A stretch of 33,062 bases of DNA, from the NCBI GenBank assembly GCA_018269075.1, contig JAFDVJ010000010.1:1-33062 (forward strand). The letters are read 5' to 3'. Below, one piece after another: positions 17,031-23,190 of this stretch. The stretch's first letter is position 1. Each line of letters starts with the position of its first letter. The translations under genes were made by a program, and so were the position numbers. The notes under the pieces were generated by a model. The model did no database searches. It had not been told where the DNA came from and saw only the letters and a program-made list of their open reading frames with translations. The stretch comes from Acidobacteriota bacterium (GTDB taxonomy: Bacteria > Acidobacteriota > Blastocatellia > Pyrinomonadales > Pyrinomonadaceae).

Positions 17031-17057
17031 AGAATCACACATAAACAGGAGAAAAAT

Positions 17058-18095
17058 ATGGCAAAAGAGGCGGTAGCAATGAGTATTGGAGACACGAAGG
17101 GCAAGGCGATCGAGTCGGCTTTGTCGCAAATCGAAAAGAAATTCGGAAAGGGCTCGATTATGCGGTTGGGCGAGCGTCCTCACGAGGAAATCGGCGCGAT
17201 CTCGACGAACTGTTTGAGTCTCGACGCGGCGATCGGCGTCGGCGGTTTTCCGCGCGGGCGCGTGATCGAGGTTTACGGGCCGGAAAGCTCGGGTAAAACG
17301 ACGCTCGCGCTGCAGGTCGTCGCGTCGGCCCAGCGGATGGGCGGCGTCGCGGCCTATATCGATGCCGAACACGCGCTCGATCCGGAATATGCCGAAAAGC
17401 TCGGCGTCAACATCGACGATCTGCTGATTTCGCAGCCGGATTCGGGCGAACAGGCTTTGGACATCGCCGAAACGCTCGTCCGCTCGGCGTCGATCGACGT
17501 GATCGTCGTCGACTCGGTCGCGGCGCTCGTCCCGCGCGCGGAAATCGACGGCGAGATGGGCGATTCGCACGTCGGCCTGCAGGCCCGGCTGATGTCGCAG
17601 GCGCTCCGCAAGCTGACGAGCACGATCGCCAACACCAACACCTGCTTTATCTTCATCAACCAGCTCCGCGAAAAGATCGGCGTGATGTTCGGCTCGCCCG
17701 AAACGACGACCGGCGGCAAGGCGCTCAAATTCTACGCCTCGGTCCGGATCGACATCCGCCGGATCGGCGCGATCAAGGAAGGCGACCGGATGGTCGGCAA
17801 CCGGACGCGCGTCAAGGTCGTCAAGAACAAGGTCGCGCCGCCGTTCCACGAATGCGAGTTCGACATTATGTACGGCGAAGGCATCTCGCGCGAGGGCGAC
17901 CTGCTGGATCTCGCGGTCGCCAACAACGTCGTCGACAAATCCGGCGCGTGGTTTTCCTACTCGGGCGAACGCCTCGGCCAGGGCCGCGAAAACGTCAAAA
18001 ACTCGCTCAAGGAAAATCGCGATATGTTCGACCGCATCGAATACGACGTCAAGCTCAAGCTCGGCCTCATCAAGGCCGACGAAGCGACGGCGTAA
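17058..18095 (+). CDS. recA: RecA recombinase
   Basis: 345 residues from ATG 17058, with AGGAG seven bases upstream. RecA binds single-stranded DNA, catalyses strand exchange and activates LexA self-cleavage. Seen here: the N-terminal helix ([23 protein letters not shown]), Walker A GPESSGKT (74-81), [10 protein letters not shown], Walker [13 protein letters not shown], loop L1 ([20 protein letters not shown]), [30 protein letters not shown] (L2 and following, given by the usual motifs NQLR and GGKALK) and the C-terminal domain. The tail ends soon after [14 protein letters not shown] and lacks the long acidic end of the E. coli protein. It is transcribed alone; its terminator lies at 18241-18271. 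Confidence 0.99.
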   Translation: MAKEAVAMSIGDTKGKAIESALSQIEKKFGKGSIMRLGERPHEEIGAISTNCLSLDAAIGVGGFPRGRVIEVYGPESSGKTTLALQVVASAQRMGGVAAYIDAEHALDPEYAEKLGVNIDDLLISQPDSGEQALDIAETLVRSASIDVIVVDSVAALVPRAEIDGEMGDSHVGLQARLMSQALRKLTSTIANTNTCFIFINQLREKIGVMFGSPETTTGGKALKFYASVRIDIRRIGAIKEGDRMVGNRTRVKVVKNKVAPPFHECEFDIMYGEGISREGDLLDLAVANNVVDKSGAWFSYSGERLGQGRENVKNSLKENRDMFDRIEYDVKLKLGLIKADEATA

Positions 18096-18096
18096 G

Positions 18097-18177
18097 GGAG
18101 AGTGGAGAGTGGAGAGTGGAGAGTGGAGAGTTAAAAGACTTAAGTCTTGAGTCTTGAGTCTTGAGTCTTGAGTCTTA
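18097..18177. repeat. Two adjoining 7-bp tandem arrays after recA
   Basis: Five perfect copies of GGAGAGT (18097-18131) begin one base after the recA stop codon. Eleven bases later come four perfect copies of AGTCTTG plus a near copy AGTCTTA (18143-18177), preceded by the palindrome AAGACTTAAGTCTT. Both have a 7-bp period but different units. Confidence 0.95.
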
Positions 18178-18192
18178 CACCCTGAACCCGAG

Positions 18193-18277
18193 GTTTTCGC
18201 CACCGGCGAAAACCGAGCTCTCCCCAAAGCGCAAAACCAAAAGGCAGCGTCCGCCCCGCGAACGCTGCCTTTTTTTC
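18193..18277 (+). terminator. recA: recA terminator, preceded by a second hairpin
   Basis: The stem AAGGCAGCGT (18241-18250) / ACGCTGCCTT (18262-18271) with an 11-base loop, followed by TTTTTT, is a standard Rho-independent terminator. Just upstream, GTTTTCGCC-ACC-GGCGAAAAC (18193-18213) is another hairpin without a T-run. Confidence 0.88.
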
Positions 18278-18323
18278 TCATTCTGAAACATCTCATTCGA
18301 ACCGGATTCCCCGCATTACGAAC

Positions 18324-18362
18324 AATCCGAAATCCGAAATCCGAAATCCGAAATCCGAAATC
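18324..18362. repeat. 7-bp tandem repeat next to the lipoprotein stop codon
   Basis: Five perfect copies of AATCCGA plus AATC, ending two bases before the minus-strand stop codon of the lipoprotein gene. It is the same unit as at 13166, 13715 and 13803. Confidence 0.93.
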
Positions 18363-18363
18363 G

Positions 18364-18816
18364 CTACGGTTTTTTCCGCACGGTCTTCAACACATCGTTG
18401 ACCGTCTTTTCGGCGTCTTTCTGGGTTTTCGGAAGCTGCTGGACGACGTTGGCGTTGTTCAGCGTCTTGTTCATCTGATCCTTGAGCGTCTTCGGATCGG
18501 GGATGCCGGGCGTCGGCGTCGCGCCGGGCTTGAACGGCTTTTTGAGCTCCTGTTCGCTCGGGATGCCGGGCGTCGGCGTCGCGCCTTTCGGGACGTTGTT
18601 CATATTGACCGAACTCGGAATGCCGGGCGTCGAATTGGCGTTCGGCGGCTGCGGCGTGTTCGAAAATTCGGGCGGCAGATTGGCCGGCGTGGTCGTCGTC
18701 ACGTTGGTCGCCGAGTTGGTCGCCGAATTCGAATTGCCGCCGGGCGCGGTCGCCGTCGGGCAGCCGGTAATGATCGAAACGATTGAAAGCAGTGCAATAA
18801 ATAAAATTTTATTCAT
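18364..18816 (-). CDS. Small lipoprotein with Pro/Thr repeats
   Basis: 150 residues from ATG 18814-18816. The first codons of the open frame upstream (MRGSTILD) are less likely to be used. The start KILFIALLSIVSIITGC is a lipoprotein signal with the lipobox ITGC and lipid-carrying Cys19. The next 50 residues are low-complexity (Asn, Thr, Ser, Pro). STPGIPS and two copies of GATPTPGIP are spaced repeats at intervals of roughly 18-25 residues. The end (KTQKDAEKTVNDVLKTVRKK) is basic and helical. It has no recognisable domain; I infer a surface or periplasmic anchor. Small Pro-rich lipoproteins of this type are common in acidobacterial genomes. A 56-base hairpin lies 35 bases upstream of the start. 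Confidence 0.82.
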   Translation of the reverse strand: MNKILFIALLSIVSIITGCPTATAPGGNSNSATNSATNVTTTTPANLPPEFSNTPQPPNANSTPGIPSSVNMNNVPKGATPTPGIPSEQELKKPFKPGATPTPGIPDPKTLKDQMNKTLNNANVVQQLPKTQKDAEKTVNDVLKTVRKKP

Positions 18817-18851
18817 ATCTAAAATAGTCGAACCTCGCAATTTAAAATAGC

Positions 18852-18907
18852 TGTGCCGGTTTGAAGGTTGCGCCTCCGGAGGACGGCGACGGCGTTCAAA
18901 CCGACAC
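18852..18907 (-). promoter_or_regulatory. Hairpin in the lipoprotein leader
   Basis: GTGCCGGTTTGAA and TTCAAACCGACAC pair with one mismatch around a GC-rich interior (CGCCTCCGGAGGACGGCG) that can itself fold. It sits in the probable leader RNA of the lipoprotein gene. CCGACACGGGCA at 18901 is partly repeated as CCGACATGGGCA at 18943. It matches no riboswitch that I know. Confidence 0.45.
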
Positions 18908-19063
18908 GGGCAGGTATCAAACGGAATTCGGAAGGTTTAGCAGCCGACATGGGCAAATGCTGACTACTAAGAAGTGATTATAGTCTTATAAGCCGTAAAG
19001 TCAACACCTTTTTTGCCCGCCGGCCGGTATTTGCTGAATGTTTCGAGATTTTCGCCTGGCGAT

Positions 19064-19092
19064 TTGACATCAAAAAAAGGTTTAATTACACT
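19064..19092 (+). promoter_or_regulatory. Promoter of the tRNA-Phe gene
   Basis: TTGACA (19064-19069), a spacer of 17 bases and TACACT (19087-19092) form a sigma-70-type promoter about 34 bases before the tRNA. The -10 hexamer is the same as the one proposed for recA. Confidence 0.75.
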
Positions 19093-19125
19093 AACAAATT
19101 CGTGCTTCTGAAAAGAGTCACGACC

Positions 19126-19201
<76 letters not shown>

Positions 19202-19213
19202 TTTTTATTGAAG

Positions 19214-19238
19214 AAAAGCGCACTGATGTGCGCTTTTT
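19214..19238 (+). terminator. Terminator of the tRNA-Phe gene
   Basis: AAAAGCGCAC / GTGCGCTTTT with a TGAT loop and a final T run, 12 bases after the CCA end. Confidence 0.9.
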
Positions 19239-19373
19239 CGTTTTTGGTGGGTCGTTGGTGTGCGAAAATTTCCGGAAGTTATCTTGTTGGGAAAAAATTG
19301 AGTATTTGCAGGTTCGTCGTTCGTCGCCGTCCGCTTCGAAGCGCTAATGATGATTCATCGAGGCCGAAAAACA

Positions 19374-19532
19374 TAGCACGCGGATGACGCGGATTTGGCA
19401 GATGGTACGCGGATTCTTTATTTTAAGATCGATAAATCCGTGTAGATCCGCGTCATCCGCGTCGTCCGCGTGCTATTAAACCATTCAATCCATTCAACTT
19501 TGCGCTAACTTAAAGCCATTGCTCAAAAAGGG
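19374..19532. repeat. Composite repeat (GCGGATGACGCGGAT inverted repeat plus boundary sequence), copy 1
   Basis: Left arm TAGCACGCGGATGACGCGGAT (19374-19394, imperfect) and right arm ending in TCATCCGCG, TCGTCCGCG, TGCTA (19446-19475), which carries one extra 9-bp unit. This is followed by CTATTAAACC, CATTCAACTT and GCCATTGCTCAAAAAGG. The same order of parts is found at 21738-21905. With the hairpin element that follows, it fills the stretch between the tRNA and the first small gene; no coding sequence is evident in 19242-19670. Confidence 0.8.
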
Positions 19533-19660
19533 GCGGATACTGTTGTCGAATTCATTTTAGACAAAATCGGCTCAATAAAAAACCTGTAAATTCGCCGGCT
19601 CATTTTTAGCTTTAATTGACGATTTTGAATTGGGCAACAGTATCGTGGCGTTTTTGAGAC
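19523..19660. mobile_element. Hairpin element A (MITE-like) interrupting a boundary palindrome
   Basis: The ends are inverted repeats: TCAAAAAGGGGCGGATACTG then TTGTCGAATTCA on the left; read inward from the right, TCAAAAACGCCACGATACTG then TTGCCCAATTCA. A further inner pair (AAAATCG / CGATTTT) lengthens the stem. Its core 19534-19631 is identical to 20155-20251 apart from one T. It has no room for a transposase, so it would be non-autonomous if mobile. Confidence 0.7.
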
Positions 19661-19670
19661 GCTCAAAACA

Positions 19671-20120
19671 CTACAAGCTGTGTTCGATTCGCAAAACTTC
19701 AGACTGCTCAATCGCGCGAATTTTCGGCACATTAGGCGTGATGACTTCGATATTATTATCTCCGCCGAATATCAAATAATGAAAAAACCGCTCGACCACC
19801 TCGGCTGAATAGAAATATCTCAAGGGGTCGTAAGATGCTAACCAAGGTGAGTCGGGAAATAAATACGCACAAAGGTTGGTGTTTTCATCTTCTGCGACCT
19901 CAAATTCGTTTCTCGGAGAGTAAGCCTCTTCCATACAGGTGAACGCCACGACCCGCCCGAAATCGACTAAATACTTCGGATATTTGTCAACGCCCGCCGG
20001 AGCGACGATCGCTAACAAAGGCAGAGGCGCACCCATTTGTTGCGTGGAGGAGGTTATCACAATGGCGGATGGATAACGGCTCTCGGTGAATGGCGTTTCC
20101 CAAGGAACGAGTTTCGACAT
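19671..20120 (-). CDS. Hypothetical protein, cassette gene 1
   Basis: 149 residues from ATG 20118-20120. I do not recognise the family. The protein is acidic overall, with no signal peptide or membrane segment. The middle (YLVDFGRVVAFTCMEEAYSP) and the end (FFHYLIFGGDNNIEVITPNV) look like a compact alpha/beta single-domain protein of the size of immunity proteins or cassette-encoded proteins. The stop codon falls 11 bases from the end of hairpin element A, and the start is about 20 bases from element B. No clear ribosome site precedes the start. The gene is richer in AT than the housekeeping part of the window. Confidence 0.7.
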   Translation of the reverse strand: MSKLVPWETPFTESRYPSAIVITSSTQQMGAPLPLLAIVAPAGVDKYPKYLVDFGRVVAFTCMEEAYSPRNEFEVAEDENTNLCAYLFPDSPWLASYDPLRYFYSAEVVERFFHYLIFGGDNNIEVITPNVPKIRAIEQSEVLRIEHSL

Positions 20121-20140
20121 AAATTACATCATTGAAGCCT

Positions 20141-20280
20141 GTTTCAAAAAGGTTCGGATACTGTTGTCGAATTCATTTTAGACAAAATCGGCTCAATAAA
20201 AAACCTGTAAATTCGCCGGCTCATTTTAGCTTTAATTGACGATTTTGAATTCGACAACTGTATCGGGGCGGTTTTGAGAC
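20141..20280. mobile_element. Hairpin element B (MITE-like)
   Basis: Ends TTTCAAAAAGG then TTCGGATACTGTTGTCGAAT, facing TCAAAACCGCCCCGATACAG then TTGTCGAATTCA read from the right end. The inner 97 bases are nearly identical to element A, so one copy is recent. It lies between cassette genes 1 and 2. Confidence 0.7.
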
Positions 20281-20336
20281 GATTTTTACCGACAAAGATT
20301 TTGTCTATGAAAATTGCTGAATATTACCAATCAGAG

Positions 20337-20729
20337 TTAAAACTCACGAAAAAACAATTTGTTTTCCGAGCATTCAATGACCAAATGTTGATCCTTAAAA
20401 CGCGATGAATTACCGCCTACTTCAATTTTCTTCAGCCATTCGCATAGCCGCGGCAACGCTTCACTCAAAATTAAATTTTCTGTTTGCTTGCGTTCATCCG
20501 AAGGAACGGCATACAAGGTAATACTGGACTGACCGGCTGTCGCCCATCCTTTTTTCGATTCACCCAGATAATCGGCACGCATTACATTATGACCGCTTTG
20601 TCGAAGCCAGTAATAAACTACGTGTACCTGAGAGATGCCGTTACCTTTGAGCGCCGCGTCAAGCGCGCTTCTTTTCAGAGGGTAACTCATTCCTTTTGGA
20701 AGTTTGTGTTTATCAAACCCGTAATCCAT
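20337..20729 (-). CDS. Hypothetical protein, cassette gene 2
   Basis: 130 residues from ATG 20727-20729. It is not a family I can name. The N-terminal half (LPKGMSYPLKRSALDAALKG, then VHVVYYWLRQSG and VMRADYLGE) and the segment WATAGQSSITLYAVPSDERKQ suggest a small alpha/beta protein. It is soluble, without signal peptide. It lies between hairpin elements B and C, in the same direction as its neighbours. A ribosome site is not evident. The Lys/Arg content is high at the start (KHKLPKG). Confidence 0.68.
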   Translation of the reverse strand: MDYGFDKHKLPKGMSYPLKRSALDAALKGNGISQVHVVYYWLRQSGHNVMRADYLGESKKGWATAGQSSITLYAVPSDERKQTENLILSEALPRLCEWLKKIEVGGNSSRFKDQHLVIECSENKLFFREF

Positions 20730-20760
20730 TGTTGATTGTTTATTTTCTAAATCTAAAAGC

Positions 20761-20920
20761 GTCTCGAAAAGCGTCGGATACTGTTGCCGAATTCAAGCCG
20801 AGCCATCGACGAAATATAGTTTATAAGCTTTCGGCGGTTTGCCGTAAACACAGGCAAATCACTCAATTTCGGCATTTACAAGCCCGAAGGCCGGATTCGG
20901 CAACGGTCTGTCGTTTCGTC
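20761..20920. mobile_element. Hairpin element C, diverged
   Basis: The left part GATACTGTTGCCGAATTC (20777-20794) faces GGATTCGGCAACGGTCTGTC (20892-20911), and the left edge is GTCTCGAAAAGCG. The ends belong to the same family as elements A and B, but the interior is unrelated and GC-richer. By its edges the element is in the opposite orientation. Confidence 0.55.
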
Positions 20921-20985
20921 CTCGCGTCCGACGACTGGCCGGGCGCGCTCTCGGGAGGCTGACGGCCTCCCTTTGGGTCCCGCGG

Positions 20986-21252
20986 CTAGGAGTTTATCCT
21001 CTCCAGCACGCCCGGCTGCTGACCTTCGAACTCCTGATAACGCTCCAGATCGGCTTCGCTGAAGTCGACGGCGAGCTGCAGGTGATGACAATGGACGCAG
21101 CCGTAGGCGTGAACCGGACGATTGTTCCTTATGCCGAAGATTCGCTTGATAAGGGAACTCTCTTCGATCTTGAAAGATATGTCACCGGTGCTGTTGGCGT
21201 CCATCAGCGTGCCTTCGACCAAGGCGGTGCTTCCGCAGGCTGTGCATTTCAT
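20986..21252 (-). CDS. Zinc-ribbon-like small protein, cassette gene 3
   Basis: 88 residues from the second of two adjoining ATG codons (21250-21252); GGGAG seven bases upstream fits this one better than the ATG at 21255. Two metal-binding pairs are seen: CTACGS near the start and CVHCHH near residue 55, the pattern of a two-knuckle zinc ribbon. Between them lies ISFKIEESSLIKRIFGI. The acidic tail ends in LERYQEFEGQQPGVLERINS. Proteins of this form are usually of unknown function, sometimes nucleic-acid or partner binding. A GC-rich hairpin (GGGAGGC / GCCTCCC in the minus sense) follows the stop codon at 20952-20971 and may help to end the transcript. Confidence 0.8.
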   Translation of the reverse strand: MKCTACGSTALVEGTLMDANSTGDISFKIEESSLIKRIFGIRNNRPVHAYGCVHCHHLQLAVDFSEADLERYQEFEGQQPGVLERINS

Positions 21253-21255
21253 CAT

Positions 21256-21737
21256 TTATCTCCCGTGCTTAAAATATTGTGGATTCGCGCTTCAAGCGAA
21301 GCGCCTGACGACAATCCGAACCGACTCGCCGATCCAAGTAAGATTTTACACGAAAGATGTAATTAAATTTCAATAATTTTCGGTCGATCGGTCAGATTAA
21401 AGCGGTCGGGCAGTGAACCGCAAGCGAGGCGCCGCGCAATTCGTGTTGTCGAGGCGGCGGGGCCGACATTGCGTCGCAGCTGCATTTTCACTTGAGCATT
21501 ACTTTCGGTTCATTACCGTTATGAAGATTGAAAAACAATCCGTTAATCCTGCCTGACCGGTTTAATTATCAAGGAGTCCGGGCTGACATCGAGCTCGACG
21601 ATTCTCTTTTTTCTCATCAATTTTGAATTATGTTCTCACCTTACGCGCTTGCAGGTTTCCTGAGTCTCCGACGGGGCAATGGCATAAAGTAAGAAAAAAG
21701 TTGAAACGATAATTGATTGAGACCTAAAAATAATCGG
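21256..21737. other. Gene-free stretch after cassette gene 3
   Basis: About 480 bases without a credible gene. AAGGAG occurs at about 21571-21576 with no reading frame behind it, possibly the trace of a lost gene. The remaining part, up to the second composite repeat, shows no other structure that I can see. Confidence 0.4.
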
Positions 21738-21905
21738 CCGCGGATGACGCGGATGACGCGGATTTTCACGGATTTTTCTTCGGTTTTGTTTTTAATGAAA
21801 AAGAAATCCGCGTAAATCCGCCCAATCCGCGCATTCCAGCGTCCTATTAAACTGCTCAAGACATTCAACTTCGTGCTTAACTTAAGGCCATTGCCCATAA
21901 AGGGT
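21738..21905. repeat. Composite repeat, copy 2
   Basis: CGCGGATGACGCGGATGACG with GATTTTCACGG on the left faces AATCCGCGTAAATCCGCCCA and following on the right. Then comes CTATTAAAC, CATTCAACTT, GCTTAACTTAAGGCCATTGC and a boundary palindrome without hairpin insert. It has the same order of parts as 19374-19532, which shows the composite was duplicated as a whole. Confidence 0.8.
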
Positions 21906-21918
21906 CGTTTTCGAGACG
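21893..21918. repeat. Boundary palindrome (no insert)
   Basis: GCCCATAAAGGGTCGTTTTC then GAGACG. It overlaps, within two bases, the stop codon of cassette gene 4. Related sites stand at 22213, 22649 and 23027, and in split form at elements A, B and C. Confidence 0.65.
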
Positions 21919-21919
21919 C

Positions 21920-22201
21920 TTAGTTTAGAAATTCTTCATCCCCATCCGACAAATCTTCTTGAGCGATCTCACCCGTTGTGGGGAAATCGTCTTCCATTAT
22001 GTACAACTCTCCATCGTCGTTGACCACTTTTCTAAAACACTCGAAATGACAAAAGAACTCCTGTTCTTTTTGATTGTCTCTCGGCTCGTCAATATGGCTG
22101 ATTACAAACAGAGCGCAGGGGTCTAAATGAGAGCTTTTCTCTTCACTCGAAACGGTTTCTTTACAGATACAGCATTGATATTTTACTAACTCCTCACTCA
22201 T
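21920..22201 (-). CDS. Zinc-finger-like small acidic protein, cassette gene 4
   Basis: 93 residues from ATG 22199-22201. The open frame goes further upstream, but that part would be read from the boundary palindrome and is not likely coding. CCICKE (near residue 10) and CHFECF (near residue 52) give a four-cysteine/histidine metal site, similar to small MYM/FCS-like fingers. The segment HLDPCALFVISHIDEP lies between them. The tail is strongly acidic (EDDFPTTGEIAQEDLSDGDE). I do not know the function. No ribosome site is evident. Confidence 0.72.
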   Translation of the reverse strand: MSEELVKYQCCICKETVSSEEKSSHLDPCALFVISHIDEPRDNQKEQEFFCHFECFRKVVNDDGELYIMEDDFPTTGEIAQEDLSDGDEEFLN

Positions 22202-22212
22202 TCTGTATTTTG

Positions 22213-22238
22213 TTTTAAAAACGGTCCTTTTTGAAACC
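22213..22238. repeat. Boundary palindrome (opposite orientation)
   Basis: TTTTAAAAACGGTCCTTTTT then GAAACC. It lies between cassette genes 4 and 5 and is the same motif in the reverse direction (GGTTTCAAAAAGGACCGTTT). Confidence 0.6.
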
Positions 22239-22276
22239 AATCTCAATTGTCTCAGCAATTTTTTTTTCAGCAATTT

Positions 22277-22594
22277 TTATACTTTCGTATTGACCTCTGA
22301 AGAGAATTGTTCGTATGCGCGTGCATAGAGGTTTACGATCTCATCTCGATGCCGGAAATGAATATAACGCTCGAATAACATTTGCATTCTCATTTCAAAA
22401 CCGATTTTGCTCCAGATTGGTCGAGAATAGCTGATTCCGAGCCGCTTTCGCTCCGCGATTTCACTGCCGTGCTTTCGTAACTGTTTAATATCAATAAAAG
22501 TTCTTACCAGCCCGTAATACTCGACGTTGTAATACCAACCGGAGTAACCCCAGACCAAAGGTTTATCGGATTTGTGTTTCCAAAATCTTGTCAT
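22277..22594 (-). CDS. Hypothetical protein, cassette gene 5
   Basis: 105 residues from ATG 22592-22594. A TTG 16 codons upstream is possible but sits close to the next boundary site. It is not recognised. The protein is basic and rich in aromatic residues (PLVWGYSGWYYNVEYYGLVR), then helical with many Arg (EIAERKRLGISYSRPIWSKI, MRMQMLFERYIHFRHRDEI). There is no signal peptide or membrane segment. It could bind nucleic acid, but no motif supports this. GAGG lies too close to the ATG to be a normal ribosome site. Confidence 0.65.
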   Translation of the reverse strand: MTRFWKHKSDKPLVWGYSGWYYNVEYYGLVRTFIDIKQLRKHGSEIAERKRLGISYSRPIWSKIGFEMRMQMLFERYIHFRHRDEIVNLYARAYEQFSSEVNTKV

Positions 22595-22648
22595 ACCTCG
22601 CAATTGCTTACAGAAACTGAATTTCAACGAAATACAGCGCAACTGGTT

Positions 22649-22672
22649 GTCGCAAAAAGGGTCTTTTTTGTG
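22649..22672. repeat. Boundary palindrome (no insert)
   Basis: GTCGCAAAAAGGGTCTTTTT then TGTG, six bases from the stop codon of cassette gene 6. Confidence 0.6.
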
Positions 22673-22677
22673 GCGGC

Positions 22678-23013
22678 TTAAATGTTTTTCATATCGAATC
22701 TATTTATTAACTTTTGGCAAGCCTTAAATACATCTTCCCTCAGATCAGATTCAAATTCAGCAATTTCTTTATCCTTCCTTTCGAGAGCTTCAGAACTCCA
22801 ATTTCTACGTTCAAAATCGACCGGAAGATGATCCGTTTGTGATTCAATACCCACAAAGAACAGAAAATCTTCATCGTTATTATCGAGCAGCTCAAAACCT
22901 ACACTTATTATTTTACGGGAACCCGCAATAATCCCTATCTCCTCTTTGAGGATTGATTCACATATACCAACTATTTTTCCCCGGACAAAGTTTGTGCAGT
23001 CTTTGTTTTGCAT
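22678..23013 (-). CDS. Hypothetical protein, cassette gene 6
   Basis: 111 residues from ATG 23011-23013. I recall similar small proteins with the segment FVGIESQTDHLPVDFERRNW and a helical end (RKDKEIAEFESDLREDVFKA), but I cannot name the family. The start (VRGKIVGICESILKEEIGII followed by AGSRKI) is a helix of the type seen in small immunity-like proteins. It is soluble and acidic. A boundary palindrome stands just after its stop codon and another lies upstream of its start. GGAA before the start is a weak ribosome site at best. Confidence 0.75.
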   Translation of the reverse strand: MQNKDCTNFVRGKIVGICESILKEEIGIIAGSRKIISVGFELLDNNDEDFLFFVGIESQTDHLPVDFERRNWSSEALERKDKEIAEFESDLREDVFKACQKLINRFDMKNI

Positions 23014-23026
23014 TCATTTTTATTCC

Positions 23027-23056
23027 GTTTCAATAAGGGTCGTTTTTGACACCGAT
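23027..23056. repeat. Boundary palindrome (no insert), last of the array
   Basis: TTTCAATAAGGGTCGTTTTT then GACACC. It stands between cassette gene 6 and the 3' side of the serine-hydrolase gene, which ends 130 bases further on. The spacer 23060-23190 is GC-rich and has no gene that I recognise. Confidence 0.62.
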
Positions 23057-23190
23057 CTCATTTTCTCATAAACGGGCGCGGCCGCGAAGGTTTTGGCGGC
23101 GGACGCCGAATTCGGCGACCGGACGAAGGCTTTGACGAAAATTATCCCGGACGATTCTTCCGCTGTTCGAATTCCTTATCGGAAACCGGA

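Noticed and set aside
13166..18362. Short repeats considered as CRISPR arrays
   Set aside because: The 7- and 9-bp units are directly adjacent without spacers, and no cas gene is nearby.
19523..23056. Canonical integron attC sites
   Set aside because: The hairpins begin with GTT-type and end with AAC-type sequence, the reverse of attC order, and the core GTTRRRY is not met; no integrase gene is in the window.
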